A stretch of 35,379 bases of DNA from Candidatus Saccharimonadota bacterium. GTDB lineage: Bacteria > Patescibacteriota > Saccharimonadia > Saccharimonadales > Saccharimonadaceae. The notes below the pieces were generated by a model. The model saw only the letters and a program-made list of their open reading frames with translations. It made no database searches and had not been told where the DNA came from. The DNA is taken from the NCBI GenBank assembly GCA_017406775.1, contig JAFQXV010000008.1, positions 1-35,379 on the forward strand, given 5' to 3'. This document shows, piece after piece, positions 16,409 to 26,213 of the stretch; position 1 is the first letter of the stretch, and the number at the start of each line of letters is the position of its first letter. A program made the translations under genes and the position numbers.

Positions 16409-17513
16409 TATCTATATCAAGTATGATATTAATTTTATATTTTGGAAACTCTTTCTTGACGGCCTTTAAAATCTCTTGGTAGATTTTTTCACGGTCGCCA
16501 GCTTTAAAATCTATTACAATGTCAAAAATAATTGATTTTTGCTTTTTATCAAGTGAGAAACCATGCAATTCGATTACGTGTTGATGCGAAAAAACGATAT
16601 CATGTATCTTTTCATAAACTTCGCGAGTTTCTGGATCGTCTTTATTTACGGAATACACGCCAATCGTGTGTAGCATTATCCCATATCTTTGCATGATGTT
16701 TTTAGTAATACGGCGCGAAAGCTGATCGATATCGTTAACTGTAAGATTGCTGGGTAGTTCAATATGGACTGAGCCCATGTATTGATCAGGGCCATAGTCG
16801 TTTAGTACTAGATCATATACACCCAGTACAGATTTTTCTTTTTCTATTTCGTGTTTAATTTGGTCCATTAACTTTTGGTCGGCGCGTTTTCCGATCACAC
16901 TATCGATCGCTTCTTTTACCAAATCTATACCAGCCTTAATAATATATGCAGAAACAATAATGCTAACATAAGCCTCGATATTGACATTAAAAATCATGTA
17001 TACAATTACGGCTACTAGTACGGAAATAGAAAGTAGACCGTCGTTGAATGCGTCAATCCCGCTTGCCTTTAGTGCGCCAGATTTGATCTTTTCGCCACGT
17101 TTCTTAACAAAGAGACCAAGGATAAACTTGACGATAATGCCAATAACTAAAACGACAACGGTGGCAATATTATATTCAACGTCTTCTGGCTCGGCGATTT
17201 TCTTGACCGATTCCACTAGTGCAGTCAAGCCAGCATAAAGCACGATAGCGGAAACTACGAGCGAAGAGATGTATTCGGCACGACCGTGCCCGTACGGGTG
17301 CTCCTTGTCGGCGGATTTAGTTGCGTATTTTGCTCCCACAATAGTAATAATGCTAGAAAGCGCATCAGTGGTGTTATTCACTGCATCGGTAATAATTGCA
17401 ATGGAGTGCGACAGCAGACCAATTATTGCTTTGGCGACGACTAGTAAAATGTTAGTGATAATGCTCAGTATGCTGATTTTTATTACTTCTGATTCTCTTT
17501 TGGTTTTTCCCAT
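16395..17513 (-). CDS. Cation diffusion facilitator (CDF) family metal efflux protein
   Basis: A 372-residue metal/proton antiporter: six helices, then a long cytoplasmic dimer domain. Seen: DAVNNTTDALSS in helix 2 and GIDAFNDGLLS in helix 5, where the metal residues are D/N and D/D instead of the His-Asp mix of zinc CDFs, and HPYGHGRAEYISS between helices. The lack of His leaves manganese or iron as candidates (inference). An added C-terminal domain of about 80 residues ends in NIILDIDTSVS. I start at 17513 (MGKTKRESE) because TGCTATAAT ends six bases upstream; the longer frame to 17537 begins upstream of that promoter. Confidence 0.92.
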   Translation of the reverse strand: MGKTKRESEVIKISILSIITNILLVVAKAIIGLLSHSIAIITDAVNNTTDALSSIITIVGAKYATKSADKEHPYGHGRAEYISSLVVSAIVLYAGLTALVESVKKIAEPEDVEYNIATVVVLVIGIIVKFILGLFVKKRGEKIKSGALKASGIDAFNDGLLSISVLVAVIVYMIFNVNIEAYVSIIVSAYIIKAGIDLVKEAIDSVIGKRADQKLMDQIKHEIEKEKSVLGVYDLVLNDYGPDQYMGSVHIELPSNLTVNDIDQLSRRITKNIMQRYGIMLHTIGVYSVNKDDPETREVYEKIHDIVFSHQHVIELHGFSLDKKQKSIIFDIVIDFKAGDREKIYQEILKAVKKEFPKYKINIILDIDTSVS

Positions 17514-17519
17514 ACGCCA

Positions 17520-17528
17520 ATTATAGCA
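17520..17528 (-). promoter_or_regulatory. Leaderless-type promoter of the CDF gene
   Basis: Minus-strand TGCTATAAT, six bases before the ATG at 17513. Confidence 0.7.
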
Positions 17529-17558
17529 CACGGCCAAGGTTTATTTTTCTAGAGAAAA

Positions 17559-17567
17559 TGGTATAAT
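17559..17567 (+). promoter_or_regulatory. Leaderless-type promoter of queA-tgt
   Basis: TGGTATAAT is followed by eight bases and the ATG of queA at 17576. No room is left for a riboswitch. Confidence 0.7.
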
Positions 17568-17575
17568 ATATTGAT

Positions 17576-20426
<2,851 letters not shown>

Positions 20427-20428
20427 AG

Positions 20429-20791
20429 TTATTTTTGCCTCCGTTTAATTTCGGCAATTGTTTTTTGACGAAGCTCTTCTGTGGTGACTTTGGCTAGTTC
20501 ATAGTCGCGTAGCTCTTGGATATCTTCATCGCTCAGCGGCATATTCTCGAGCTCAAAAGTAGCTACTACTTCGCGAATACGCTCGTTTGCGGAAATTGGG
20601 TATGCACCGGTGCGGATTGGGAACGGAATACTTTTAGTTTCGTCGGCACGAAGCAGCATCATCCGAATTACATCGGAAGTATTAGTGCCAAGACTTTCAA
20701 AAAGCTTGCCTACGCGCTCCTTCAGGTCCGCCGGCACGCGTACCTGGATTAAATTGTTGGTGGATTTGGTTTTAGCTATAGTATTACTCAT
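20429..20791 (-). CDS. Antitoxin: RelB/DinJ-type DNA-binding part joined to a VbhA-like Fic inhibitor
   Basis: A 120-residue protein with two parts. Residues 13-60 (NLIQVRVPADLKERVGKLFE, LGTNTSDVIRMMLLRA, IPFPI) match the ribbon-helix-helix start of RelB/DinJ antitoxins. Residues 67-120 resemble VbhA: a helix leading to TFELEN (78-83), which satisfies the Fic-inhibition motif (S/T)xxxE(G/N), then an acidic-basic helical tail. The Glu82 would block the Fic ATP site. So the repressor half is of the kind that normally carries a YafQ/RelE neutraliser, while the neutralising half fits Fic. I start it at 20791 (MSNTIAK): TACAAT lies six bases upstream, and the longer frame would run through the promoter. 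It likely represses its own promoter through the palindromes at 20799-20847. Confidence 0.88.
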   Translation of the reverse strand: MSNTIAKTKSTNNLIQVRVPADLKERVGKLFESLGTNTSDVIRMMLLRADETKSIPFPIRTGAYPISANERIREVVATFELENMPLSDEDIQELRDYELAKVTTEELRQKTIAEIKRRQK

Positions 20792-20797
20792 ACTACT

Positions 20798-20847
20798 ATT
20801 GTATGACAATGTAATACAAAAATCAAGCATATATATTATATATGCTT
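20798..20847 (-). promoter_or_regulatory. Promoter and probable operators of the Fic toxin-antitoxin pair
   Basis: On the minus strand TTGATT (20821-20826), 17 bp and TACAAT (20798-20803) form a promoter ending six bases before the antitoxin ATG. Two inverted repeats overlap it: TTGTAT-9-ATACAA at 20799-20819, inside the spacer, and a perfect 23-bp palindrome AAGCATATATA/TATATATGCTT at 20825-20847 over the -35. Both are good sites for autorepression by the ribbon-helix-helix antitoxin. Confidence 0.65.
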
Positions 20848-20873
20848 AAATTTACCATAAGCTAAAGCCGGCA

Positions 20874-20923
20874 AAGGTTAACCTTCCAAAAAACTTGACA
20901 GCCCATTTTACAGATGCTATCAT
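20874..20923 (+). promoter_or_regulatory. Strong sigma70 promoter with upstream palindrome
   Basis: TTGACA (20895-20900), an exact 17-bp spacer and TATCAT (20918-20923). A perfect 12-bp palindrome AAGGTTAACCTT lies just upstream (20874-20885). No ORF begins downstream, which points to a non-coding transcript. Confidence 0.75.
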
Positions 20924-20929
20924 AAAAGC

Positions 20930-20998
20930 ATAAGAGCCTAGCTCTAGGACTAGACTCGAAGTTGGTTGGTTAGCTCGTCATTTACGAGCTAACTTTTT
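20930..20998 (+). ncRNA. Candidate small RNA, about 70 nt, unknown family
   Basis: Starting near 20930 from the consensus promoter, the transcript would hold a 5' hairpin AGAGC-CTA-GCTCT and end at a perfect 10-bp stem, GTTAGCTCGT / ACGAGCTAAC (20969-20993), followed by TTTTT (20994-20998), a textbook intrinsic terminator. The single-stranded middle (GACTAGACTCGAAGTTGG) could pair with targets. It lies between the Fic antitoxin promoter and the end of cysS. It does not resemble 4.5S RNA, tmRNA, RNase P or a tRNA. Function unknown. Confidence 0.5.
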
Positions 20999-21293
20999 AC
21001 TTTGGCTTCTTCCCAGGAAGAGAAAAGTTACGGTAATTCGAAAACGCCATAGCGAAATCGTTATTCCCATCTACAACTCCTTTCTGAGCTTCTAGCTTAC
21101 CTAGACTCGCTGTTTATTGAAGCTCCACACCCGCACGAATCCGCTATGGCGGACTCCTGCCGAGACTAGCCAGACTCCACTAAACCCCAAAGCCAACCTG
21201 GCGCCACTCTACTATATTGCAACAAAAATCTCAACCCCCTACTCGCCAAAAAATTAGCATAAGAATTATGGCGATTTTGATAGTGCTTTTACG
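20999..21293. other. Structured non-coding region 3' of cysS
   Basis: About 295 bp with no gene of normal size. It contains CGCCATAGCG (about 21044-21053) and its exact reverse complement CGCTATGGCG about 90 bp later, a GAGCTTC/GAAGCTC pair, and several short hairpins. On the minus strand there is AAAGGAG seven bases before an ATG (21070) opening a 30-codon frame that ends at 20978, and a second overlapping stop-free frame (21113-20997) whose translation ends NYRNFSLPGKKPK. Either could be a real small protein or a gene relic. Confidence 0.4.
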
Positions 21294-22787
21294 CTAGTTT
21301 AGATATTGCCACACTGGACCGGAAGGAGTATCTTCTACGGTAATCCCCTTTTGTTTTAGGACGTCTCGAATCTCGTCGGAACGAGCGTAATCTTTATGCT
21401 CACGAGCAGCTTGTCGTTCAGAAATTAAGCCACGAGTCTCGTCATCAATATCTGGCGAATCAGAAATTAAATTTAAGCCAAATAATTCATCCACCTTCAC
21501 CCAATCTTCCATCGAAAGTTCAGAAGTATCAATAATAGAAAATGCCTCGGCGGAATTGAGATTGTTATTGACTGCATCAAGAATGGATCCAATAACTAAA
21601 CCTGATTTTTTTGAATGCATAAAATGATTTGAATTTTCAACACGTATATTCCTGACGGACCGGACAGGTTCGTCCCGAAGGGGCGGTTCTGTCCGCGTCC
21701 CAGCGTATGACGTGCTTAAAAATTCAAGTCCAGCATTCGAAAAATTAGGTTTAGTTGCATACGTGCTTTGATGCAACAATGCAATCTTATTTCGCCAATT
21801 CAACCTTCGTTGCTTGGCCGCTTCTAGACTTTCAAAGGTAAAATTGCGCGTGCCTTGGTAATGCCCAGATAATACCCACATTTTAAAGTCCATTGGCGAA
21901 AATCCGCGCTTTGCCAAATCATCTAATGTGTAAATATTACCTAGTGACTTAGATACTTTCTCGCCGTCAATCGTAATAAAATCACAATGCAGCCAATAGT
22001 GCGCCAGTTTTCTGCCAGTCATAGCGTAAGTCTCGGCGATCTCGTTGGTGTGATGAATCGGAATATGATCTATTCCTCCAGTATGAATATCAATTGGCTC
22101 ACCAAGCTCTTTGTTAATAATCGTAGCGCACTCAAGATGCCAACCTGGATAACCAGGTCGTCCTAAATAGTCCCATCGCATGGCGTGTTTTTCGCCCGGT
22201 TTAATAAATTTCCAGACCGCAAAATCCGAGGCGTTACGTTTTTCCTCAGAAAATCCTACCCTAGCCCCCGCCTTTAATCCTGCTAGATCCAACTTGGCAA
22301 AATTAGCATAACTAGAAAACTGGGCTGTATCGTAATAAATTCCATCGCTAGTTTCATAGGTAAAACCATTCTTGGTCATTAGGTCAACCGCCTGCATATC
22401 TTCATCGATATAATCTGTAGCTCTAGCTAAAACGTCTGGTTCAATTAAACTTAAACCGTGATAATCCTTTAGAAATGCCTTGATATAATAATCCGCCACT
22501 TCATAAACGCTTTTCCCTTCTTTGGCGGCACCTTTTTCTAATTTGTCTTCCCCATCATCAGCATCCGAAACCAAGTGTCCCACGTCAGTTAAGTTAAGTA
22601 CACGCTTAACTCGGTAGCCGTCTAGTTTAAGCACTCGCACTAATAAATCCCAATAGATATAGGCAGTTAAATTACCAATGTGGGCATAACTATAAACAGT
22701 AGGGCCACAGGTGTAGATTTTAACCACTCCACTTAGCGGTTTGAAGTCCTCAACCTTACGTTCTGCGGTATTATAAATCCTTAGCAT
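21294..22787 (-). CDS. cysS: Cysteinyl-tRNA synthetase with palindrome insertion
   Basis: It charges tRNA-Cys. Seen: the class I HIGH-type motif YSYAHIGNLTAY after CGPTVYSY (with a zinc Cys), zinc ligands in GWHLECATI and IHHTNEIAE, KVSKSLGN (the KMSKS loop), the DALR-like helices, and a C-terminal tail DYARSDEIRDVLKQKGI typical of CysS. At 497 residues it exceeds the usual 460-470, and the extra is palindrome E (21629-21727), in the linker before the helical domain. It is last in a minus operon after the DHH and hydrolase genes. The ATG lies in the hydrolase stop region (17 bp overlap) behind AAAGGAG. Confidence 0.96.
   Translation of the reverse strand: MLRIYNTAERKVEDFKPLSGVVKIYTCGPTVYSYAHIGNLTAYIYWDLLVRVLKLDGYRVKRVLNLTDVGHLVSDADDGEDKLEKGAAKEGKSVYEVADYYIKAFLKDYHGLSLIEPDVLARATDYIDEDMQAVDLMTKNGFTYETSDGIYYDTAQFSSYANFAKLDLAGLKAGARVGFSEEKRNASDFAVWKFIKPGEKHAMRWDYLGRPGYPGWHLECATIINKELGEPIDIHTGGIDHIPIHHTNEIAETYAMTGRKLAHYWLHCDFITIDGEKVSKSLGNIYTLDDLAKRGFSPMDFKMWVLSGHYQGTRNFTFESLEAAKQRRLNWRNKIALLHQSTYATKPNFSNAGLEFLSTSYAGTRTEPPLRDEPVRSVRNIRVENSNHFMHSKKSGLVIGSILDAVNNNLNSAEAFSIIDTSELSMEDWVKVDELFGLNLISDSPDIDDETRGLISERQAAREHKDYARSDEIRDVLKQKGITVEDTPSGPVWQYLN
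21629..21727. repeat. In-frame palindromic element E in cysS (core family 2)
   Basis: Outer arms 21629-21660 and about 21691-21727 pair imperfectly (TTGAATTTT outside, CACGT and GCGGAC inside). The core contains CTGTCC/GGACAG and a CCCCTTCGGGA hairpin. It shares CCGCCCCTTnGGGACG with element F, not with A-D. Confidence 0.7.
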
Positions 22788-23508
22788 CTAACTCCTTTTT
22801 TAAAAGTTTCTCAAGCTCGATATATTTATCGCGCGTCACCCCATGTCTACCATGAGTCTTAATTGCCACAATATCGCTATTTTTCTTCACTAAGCCAGGA
22901 ACATTGTATGAAGCAATCAACTGATCCTCATCGCCATAAATCAAGGTTACCGGTAATTTTAGCTTGGCTAGATAACTATAATTTTCCTGATCTAGCACTA
23001 TCTTGTCCATAGAATTCATAAAAGCCTTTTCCGCCAAAATGTGGGGATTTTTAATACTAACCGCTTTTTTAAATGCGTCAATTCCTAACATAAAGGCTGG
23101 ATGCTTAAAATCATTCTTGGTATAAATTGGGGGCGATATCAAAATTAACTGAGAAATTTCGTTTTTATAAACTGAGGCATATCGAGTTACGATAAAGGTT
23201 CCAAGCGAATGACCAACCAAGACTAATGGGGTGTTTGCGTCCAGCTCCAGAATCGAATTATGTAACGCCGTAAGCTGATCATCGTAATCGTAATTAAGTT
23301 TGTCGTCTTTTAATGATTTACCAGAACCAAGCAAATCAAACGTCACAAATCTTATGGCGCCGAGTGCCGGAACTTCCTTAAAATGGTCTAGCGCTTTTTG
23401 GTAAGTGGAAGAATCCGAAGCAATTCCGTGAATCATTACTACGGTCAGGGCCTGATTAGGCGCCTTAGAGTCAAAAGTTTTTCTAAGTACTAATTTATTT
23501 TTGTCCAT
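22771..23508 (-). CDS. Alpha/beta hydrolase, substrate unknown
   Basis: A 245-residue soluble hydrolase. Seen: the oxyanion region MIHGIASDSSTYQ, GSGKSLKDD, the nucleophile elbow GHSLGTFIV, an acid in YGDEDQLIAS, and the final His in HGRHGVTRDKY. The set Ser-Asp-His is complete, so it should be active on an ester or similar bond; nothing in the context fixes the substrate. It overlaps the DHH gene by 14 bp upstream and cysS by 17 bp downstream, with GGAG before its ATG, so it is a tight operon member. Confidence 0.88.
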   Translation of the reverse strand: MDKNKLVLRKTFDSKAPNQALTVVMIHGIASDSSTYQKALDHFKEVPALGAIRFVTFDLLGSGKSLKDDKLNYDYDDQLTALHNSILELDANTPLVLVGHSLGTFIVTRYASVYKNEISQLILISPPIYTKNDFKHPAFMLGIDAFKKAVSIKNPHILAEKAFMNSMDKIVLDQENYSYLAKLKLPVTLIYGDEDQLIASYNVPGLVKKNSDIVAIKTHGRHGVTRDKYIELEKLLKKELDAKDL

Positions 23509-24478
23509 CTAATAACTCCGGTATAATTTTTACTAAATCCTTAACGGCGTCTTCGTAGGTCATATCGTAAGTCCTAAAACCAGCCGCCATCGGGTGACCA
23601 CCACCACCAAAATAACCAGCAATCTTATCGGCAACCGGTGCCTCGCTGGTGCAACGAATTTTGCCAGTTAGTTTGCCGTCTGGATAAGTCTTAATTGCTA
23701 CGGCTACCTTTACGCCTTCTACTAAACGCATCTCTTCCAAAATTAAGACGTTAGGGTTGTATTCGTCGGAATATTCACGAATATCTTCCCACGGAATATG
23801 CACGGTGGCGAGCTCTCCATCTAAAGAGTATTCTATTCTATGGATGAGCTCGGCCTTATAATCTAAAATCCGAGGTGATTTTTTCATAAACTCGCGGCGG
23901 CGATCTTCCAGCTCGGAGATGTTTGCTCCTAGTCTAGTTAATTCTGCCGCAATTTCAAAAGTCTCGTCCGTAACCGAGGAGCTAGTAAGCCCCAAAGTAT
24001 CAGACAAAATACCTTGGAAAATTGCTTCAGCTGCGTCTTTATCGATGCTCCATCCACGGTCTTTGGCGATTCGGTAAATCACTTCCGCGCAGGCCGGTCT
24101 AATCTCAATGATGCTCTGGTGCGCAAAATTTAAATCGTCCGGCGTCTCATGATGGTCTAATACAAAAACCGGCGCATTATACAAACGATTTTTGATTGCG
24201 GTGTCGTCTAACAATTTAGACAACAATACTTCCGCGGCCGTATCCACGATAATGTAGCCATCAGCTTTATAGTCGAATTCATTAGTAATGCGTGACCAAT
24301 CGGCAAAATAATGCAGATATTTAGGAATGCCTACTGGGCAATATAAAGAAACTTCCTTCCCTGGCAGTAAATAATCCAGTGCAATCGCCGAACCCAAAGA
24401 ATCTCCATCTGGATTCTCTGCCTGAATGATGCAAATTCTGGTTTTTTCTTTTATAAATTCCTCAAACTCTAAATACAT
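23495..24478 (-). CDS. DHH/DHHA1 family phosphoesterase (NrnA-like)
   Basis: A manganese phosphoesterase that degrades short RNA (nanoRNA), pAp or cyclic dinucleotide products. Seen: NPDGDSLGSAIAL (metal Asps), YIIVDTAAE, the DHH motif in VLDHHETPDDL, and the DHHA1 end GGGGHPMAAGF, the substrate-binding loop. Length 327 is typical of the NrnA/RecJ-like short class. I start it at 24478 (MYLEFEEF), seven bases after TGTTATAAT (24486-24494); the longer frame to 24502 would begin upstream of the promoter. First of three genes with the hydrolase and cysS. Confidence 0.93.
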   Translation of the reverse strand: MYLEFEEFIKEKTRICIIQAENPDGDSLGSAIALDYLLPGKEVSLYCPVGIPKYLHYFADWSRITNEFDYKADGYIIVDTAAEVLLSKLLDDTAIKNRLYNAPVFVLDHHETPDDLNFAHQSIIEIRPACAEVIYRIAKDRGWSIDKDAAEAIFQGILSDTLGLTSSSVTDETFEIAAELTRLGANISELEDRRREFMKKSPRILDYKAELIHRIEYSLDGELATVHIPWEDIREYSDEYNPNVLILEEMRLVEGVKVAVAIKTYPDGKLTGKIRCTSEAPVADKIAGYFGGGGHPMAAGFRTYDMTYEDAVKDLVKIIPELLDGQK

Positions 24479-24485
24479 ATATATT

Positions 24486-24494
24486 ATTATAACA
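24486..24494 (-). promoter_or_regulatory. Leaderless-type promoter of the DHH-hydrolase-cysS operon
   Basis: Minus-strand TGTTATAAT, seven bases before the ATG at 24478. It fixes that start. Confidence 0.7.
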
Positions 24495-24519
24495 AAGACC
24501 AATAAAAAAACCTAATCTA

Positions 24520-24528
24520 TGATAGAAT
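24520..24528 (+). promoter_or_regulatory. Leaderless-type promoter of the HAD-pgsA pair
   Basis: TGATAGAAT lies six bases before the ATG at 24535; the first T and G are 24520-24521. Confidence 0.6.
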
Positions 24529-24534
24529 ATATTT

Positions 24535-24966
24535 ATGACAATTTTTCGTGCGGATAAAAATTTTGAAAGATTCGAAGATGTTACGCCATCTCTATTAAAA
24601 AAAGAAAATGTTAAGCTTTTACTGTGTGATTTAGATAATACTTTGCGCCTTCACTCCGAGAAAGAGCCAGCAGACGAACTCCAGGAATGGATTAAGGACT
24701 GCCACGCTGCTGGAGTTAAGGTGGTAATAATTTCCAATAACGGTCGCAAAAAAATGATGCAAAAGTTTTGTGAGCCAATCAATGTGCCGTGTGTATGGTG
24801 GGCCAAAAAGCCCATGAGTAAAAAACTTACCGAAGCTATGGATAAATATAAAACCCCACCAGAATATACCGTGATGCTGGGGGATAAATGGTCTACAGAT
24901 GTACTAGCGGCCAAATTTGCTGGCGTTAGGGCCTGGAAAGTGGAACACAGGAGATCGGTGGTATGA
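24535..24966 (+). CDS. YqeG-like HAD phosphatase, probable phosphatidylglycerophosphatase
   Basis: A 143-residue HAD-IIIA phosphatase. Seen: motif I LLLCDLDNTL (Asp32, Asp34), motif II IISNNG, the Lys in WAKKPMSKKL, and motif III GDKWSTDVLAAKFAG. YqeG/Gep4 enzymes remove phosphate from phosphatidylglycerophosphate. Here the gene overlaps pgsA by 4 bp (ATGA), whose product is exactly that substrate, so the assignment is well supported by context. Together with CdsA they make phosphatidylglycerol. The TGA stop shows the standard code is used. Confidence 0.88.
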   Translation: MTIFRADKNFERFEDVTPSLLKKENVKLLLCDLDNTLRLHSEKEPADELQEWIKDCHAAGVKVVIISNNGRKKMMQKFCEPINVPCVWWAKKPMSKKLTEAMDKYKTPPEYTVMLGDKWSTDVLAAKFAGVRAWKVEHRRSVV

Positions 24967-25514
24967 GTAAAAAAACAATTACCGGTCCTACTTGGCTTAC
25001 TATTTTAAGGATACTACTAGCAATTTTGTTTATGATTTTCATCCTTTATCCAGCAAGTTGGGCTGTAGTCACGGCATTTATAATATTTATAGTTGCATCT
25101 GTAACAGATAAAATTGATGGACACTGGGCCAGAAAGACCAATAATGTTACGGACCTAGGCGCCTTTCTAGATCCACTAGCAGACAAGATACTAGTTAATT
25201 TAGCCTTGCTGGCTTTAGTGTATTTGCAAGCTGTACCAGTATGGGTATTTGCAATTATTCTGGTACGAGATTTTACTATAGATGGAATGCGGATGTCGGC
25301 AGCCAGAAAAAATATCACTATCTCGGCTTCTTTTTTCGGTAAGTTAAAAACCACCTTCCAGATGATTGCGATATTAATTCTTTTGCTAAGTTTGATCGTT
25401 AATTTAGAATGGATTAAAATTACCGGCGATGTTTTATTGTATATCGCCCTAGCTTTAACGGTTTTTTCTGGCCTAGATTATCTTAAAAAAGGCCGGAAAT
25501 TACTAATAAAATAG
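24963..25514 (+). CDS. pgsA: CDP-diacylglycerol-glycerol-3-phosphate 3-phosphatidyltransferase
   Basis: It makes phosphatidylglycerophosphate from CDP-diacylglycerol and glycerol-3-phosphate. The CDP-alcohol phosphotransferase motif Dx2DGx2ARx8Gx3Dx3D is complete (Asp49, Asp52-Gly53, Ala56-Arg57, Gly66, Asp70, Asp74). About five membrane helices and 183 residues are normal. It follows the PGP-phosphatase-like gene by ATGA coupling, and AGGAG lies nine bases before its ATG. Its 3' end overlaps the convergent cdsA by 32 bp, so the partner enzymes are back to back. An archaetidyl- or phosphatidylinositol-type enzyme has the same motif, but the context favours PgsA. Confidence 0.93.
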   Translation: MSKKTITGPTWLTILRILLAILFMIFILYPASWAVVTAFIIFIVASVTDKIDGHWARKTNNVTDLGAFLDPLADKILVNLALLALVYLQAVPVWVFAIILVRDFTIDGMRMSAARKNITISASFFGKLKTTFQMIAILILLLSLIVNLEWIKITGDVLLYIALALTVFSGLDYLKKGRKLLIK

Positions 25515-26169
25515 TACAAGCAAAAGCGGTAGAATCGATTCTATCCAAAAATCCACCGTGTCCCTCGGAACCGCCTACTAGTATCTCGAGTTTTTTAAAG
25601 AAATCATTTTTGATGATGATTTCGTTAGAATCTTTAACTTCAAACTTACGCTTTAAGAGGCTTTCAAACAAATCACCCATTAGGGCGAGCGGTCCGCATA
25701 GAAGATACATCCAGTCTGTATTAAAATCGCCCCAAAATGCCATTTTAATTAGCACCAATCCTATAGCCATAGTTAGGCCCAGGATCGTACCCTCCCAAGT
25801 TTTATTTTTAGAGACATAAGGAAACGGACGTGACTTCTTAAAGATTTTGCCACCAAAGGCTTTGCCGAATAAATAAGCAAAAATATCGTACCCTGGGACG
25901 CCTAAAATAATATACCAAAAATGATCAACGTCGGTATTAACTACAAAAATCGTTCCCCAAATCAAAAACACAATTTCAAAAATCGCTAAGATAAGTCCGA
26001 GCATGGAGCTTTTTTTACGGAAAAAACTAAATAGTTCCACCATGGCTACCATGGCAAAAAACATAAAAATTAATTTAAAGGGTAGCCCGTGAAAAGTATA
26101 AAGCGCTACCAAGGCGACGGCAAACATGATTGTGCCGACGCTCACCCTAACCTTAAAATTCTTATCCAT
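25483..26169 (-). CDS. cdsA: Phosphatidate cytidylyltransferase
   Basis: It makes CDP-diacylglycerol from phosphatidate and CTP at the membrane. Seen: several hydrophobic helices, then SKNKTWEGTILG, GDLFESLLKRKFEVKDSNEI, and the CdsA signature end GHGGFLDRIDSTAF. At 228 residues it is at the short end of the family (260-300) but all the catalytic motifs are present; the N-terminal helices are reduced. It has its own leaderless promoter (TGATATAAT 26176-26184) six bases before the ATG. It converges on pgsA, whose substrate it makes. Confidence 0.94.
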   Translation of the reverse strand: MDKNFKVRVSVGTIMFAVALVALYTFHGLPFKLIFMFFAMVAMVELFSFFRKKSSMLGLILAIFEIVFLIWGTIFVVNTDVDHFWYIILGVPGYDIFAYLFGKAFGGKIFKKSRPFPYVSKNKTWEGTILGLTMAIGLVLIKMAFWGDFNTDWMYLLCGPLALMGDLFESLLKRKFEVKDSNEIIIKNDFFKKLEILVGGSEGHGGFLDRIDSTAFACTILLVISGLF

Positions 26170-26175
26170 GCCATT

Positions 26176-26184
26176 ATTATATCA
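26176..26184 (-). promoter_or_regulatory. Leaderless-type promoter of cdsA
   Basis: Minus-strand TGATATAAT, six bases before the ATG at 26169. Back to back with the promoter of the acyl ligase. Confidence 0.7.
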
Positions 26185-26198
26185 CTAAAAGAAAATGA

Positions 26199-26207
26199 TG
26201 GTAAAAT
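26199..26207 (+). promoter_or_regulatory. Leaderless-type promoter of the acyl ligase
   Basis: TGGTAAAAT, six bases before the ATG at 26214. Confidence 0.65.
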
Positions 26208-26213
26208 ATAAGT

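Noticed and set aside
20930-21240. tmRNA, RNase P RNA or SRP RNA in the gene-free region
   Set aside because: The region is structured, but I find no tRNA-like ends or ALAA-type tag for tmRNA, no GAGGAAAGUCC-type conserved segment for RNase P, and no GGAAGCAGCC-type loop for SRP RNA on either strand.
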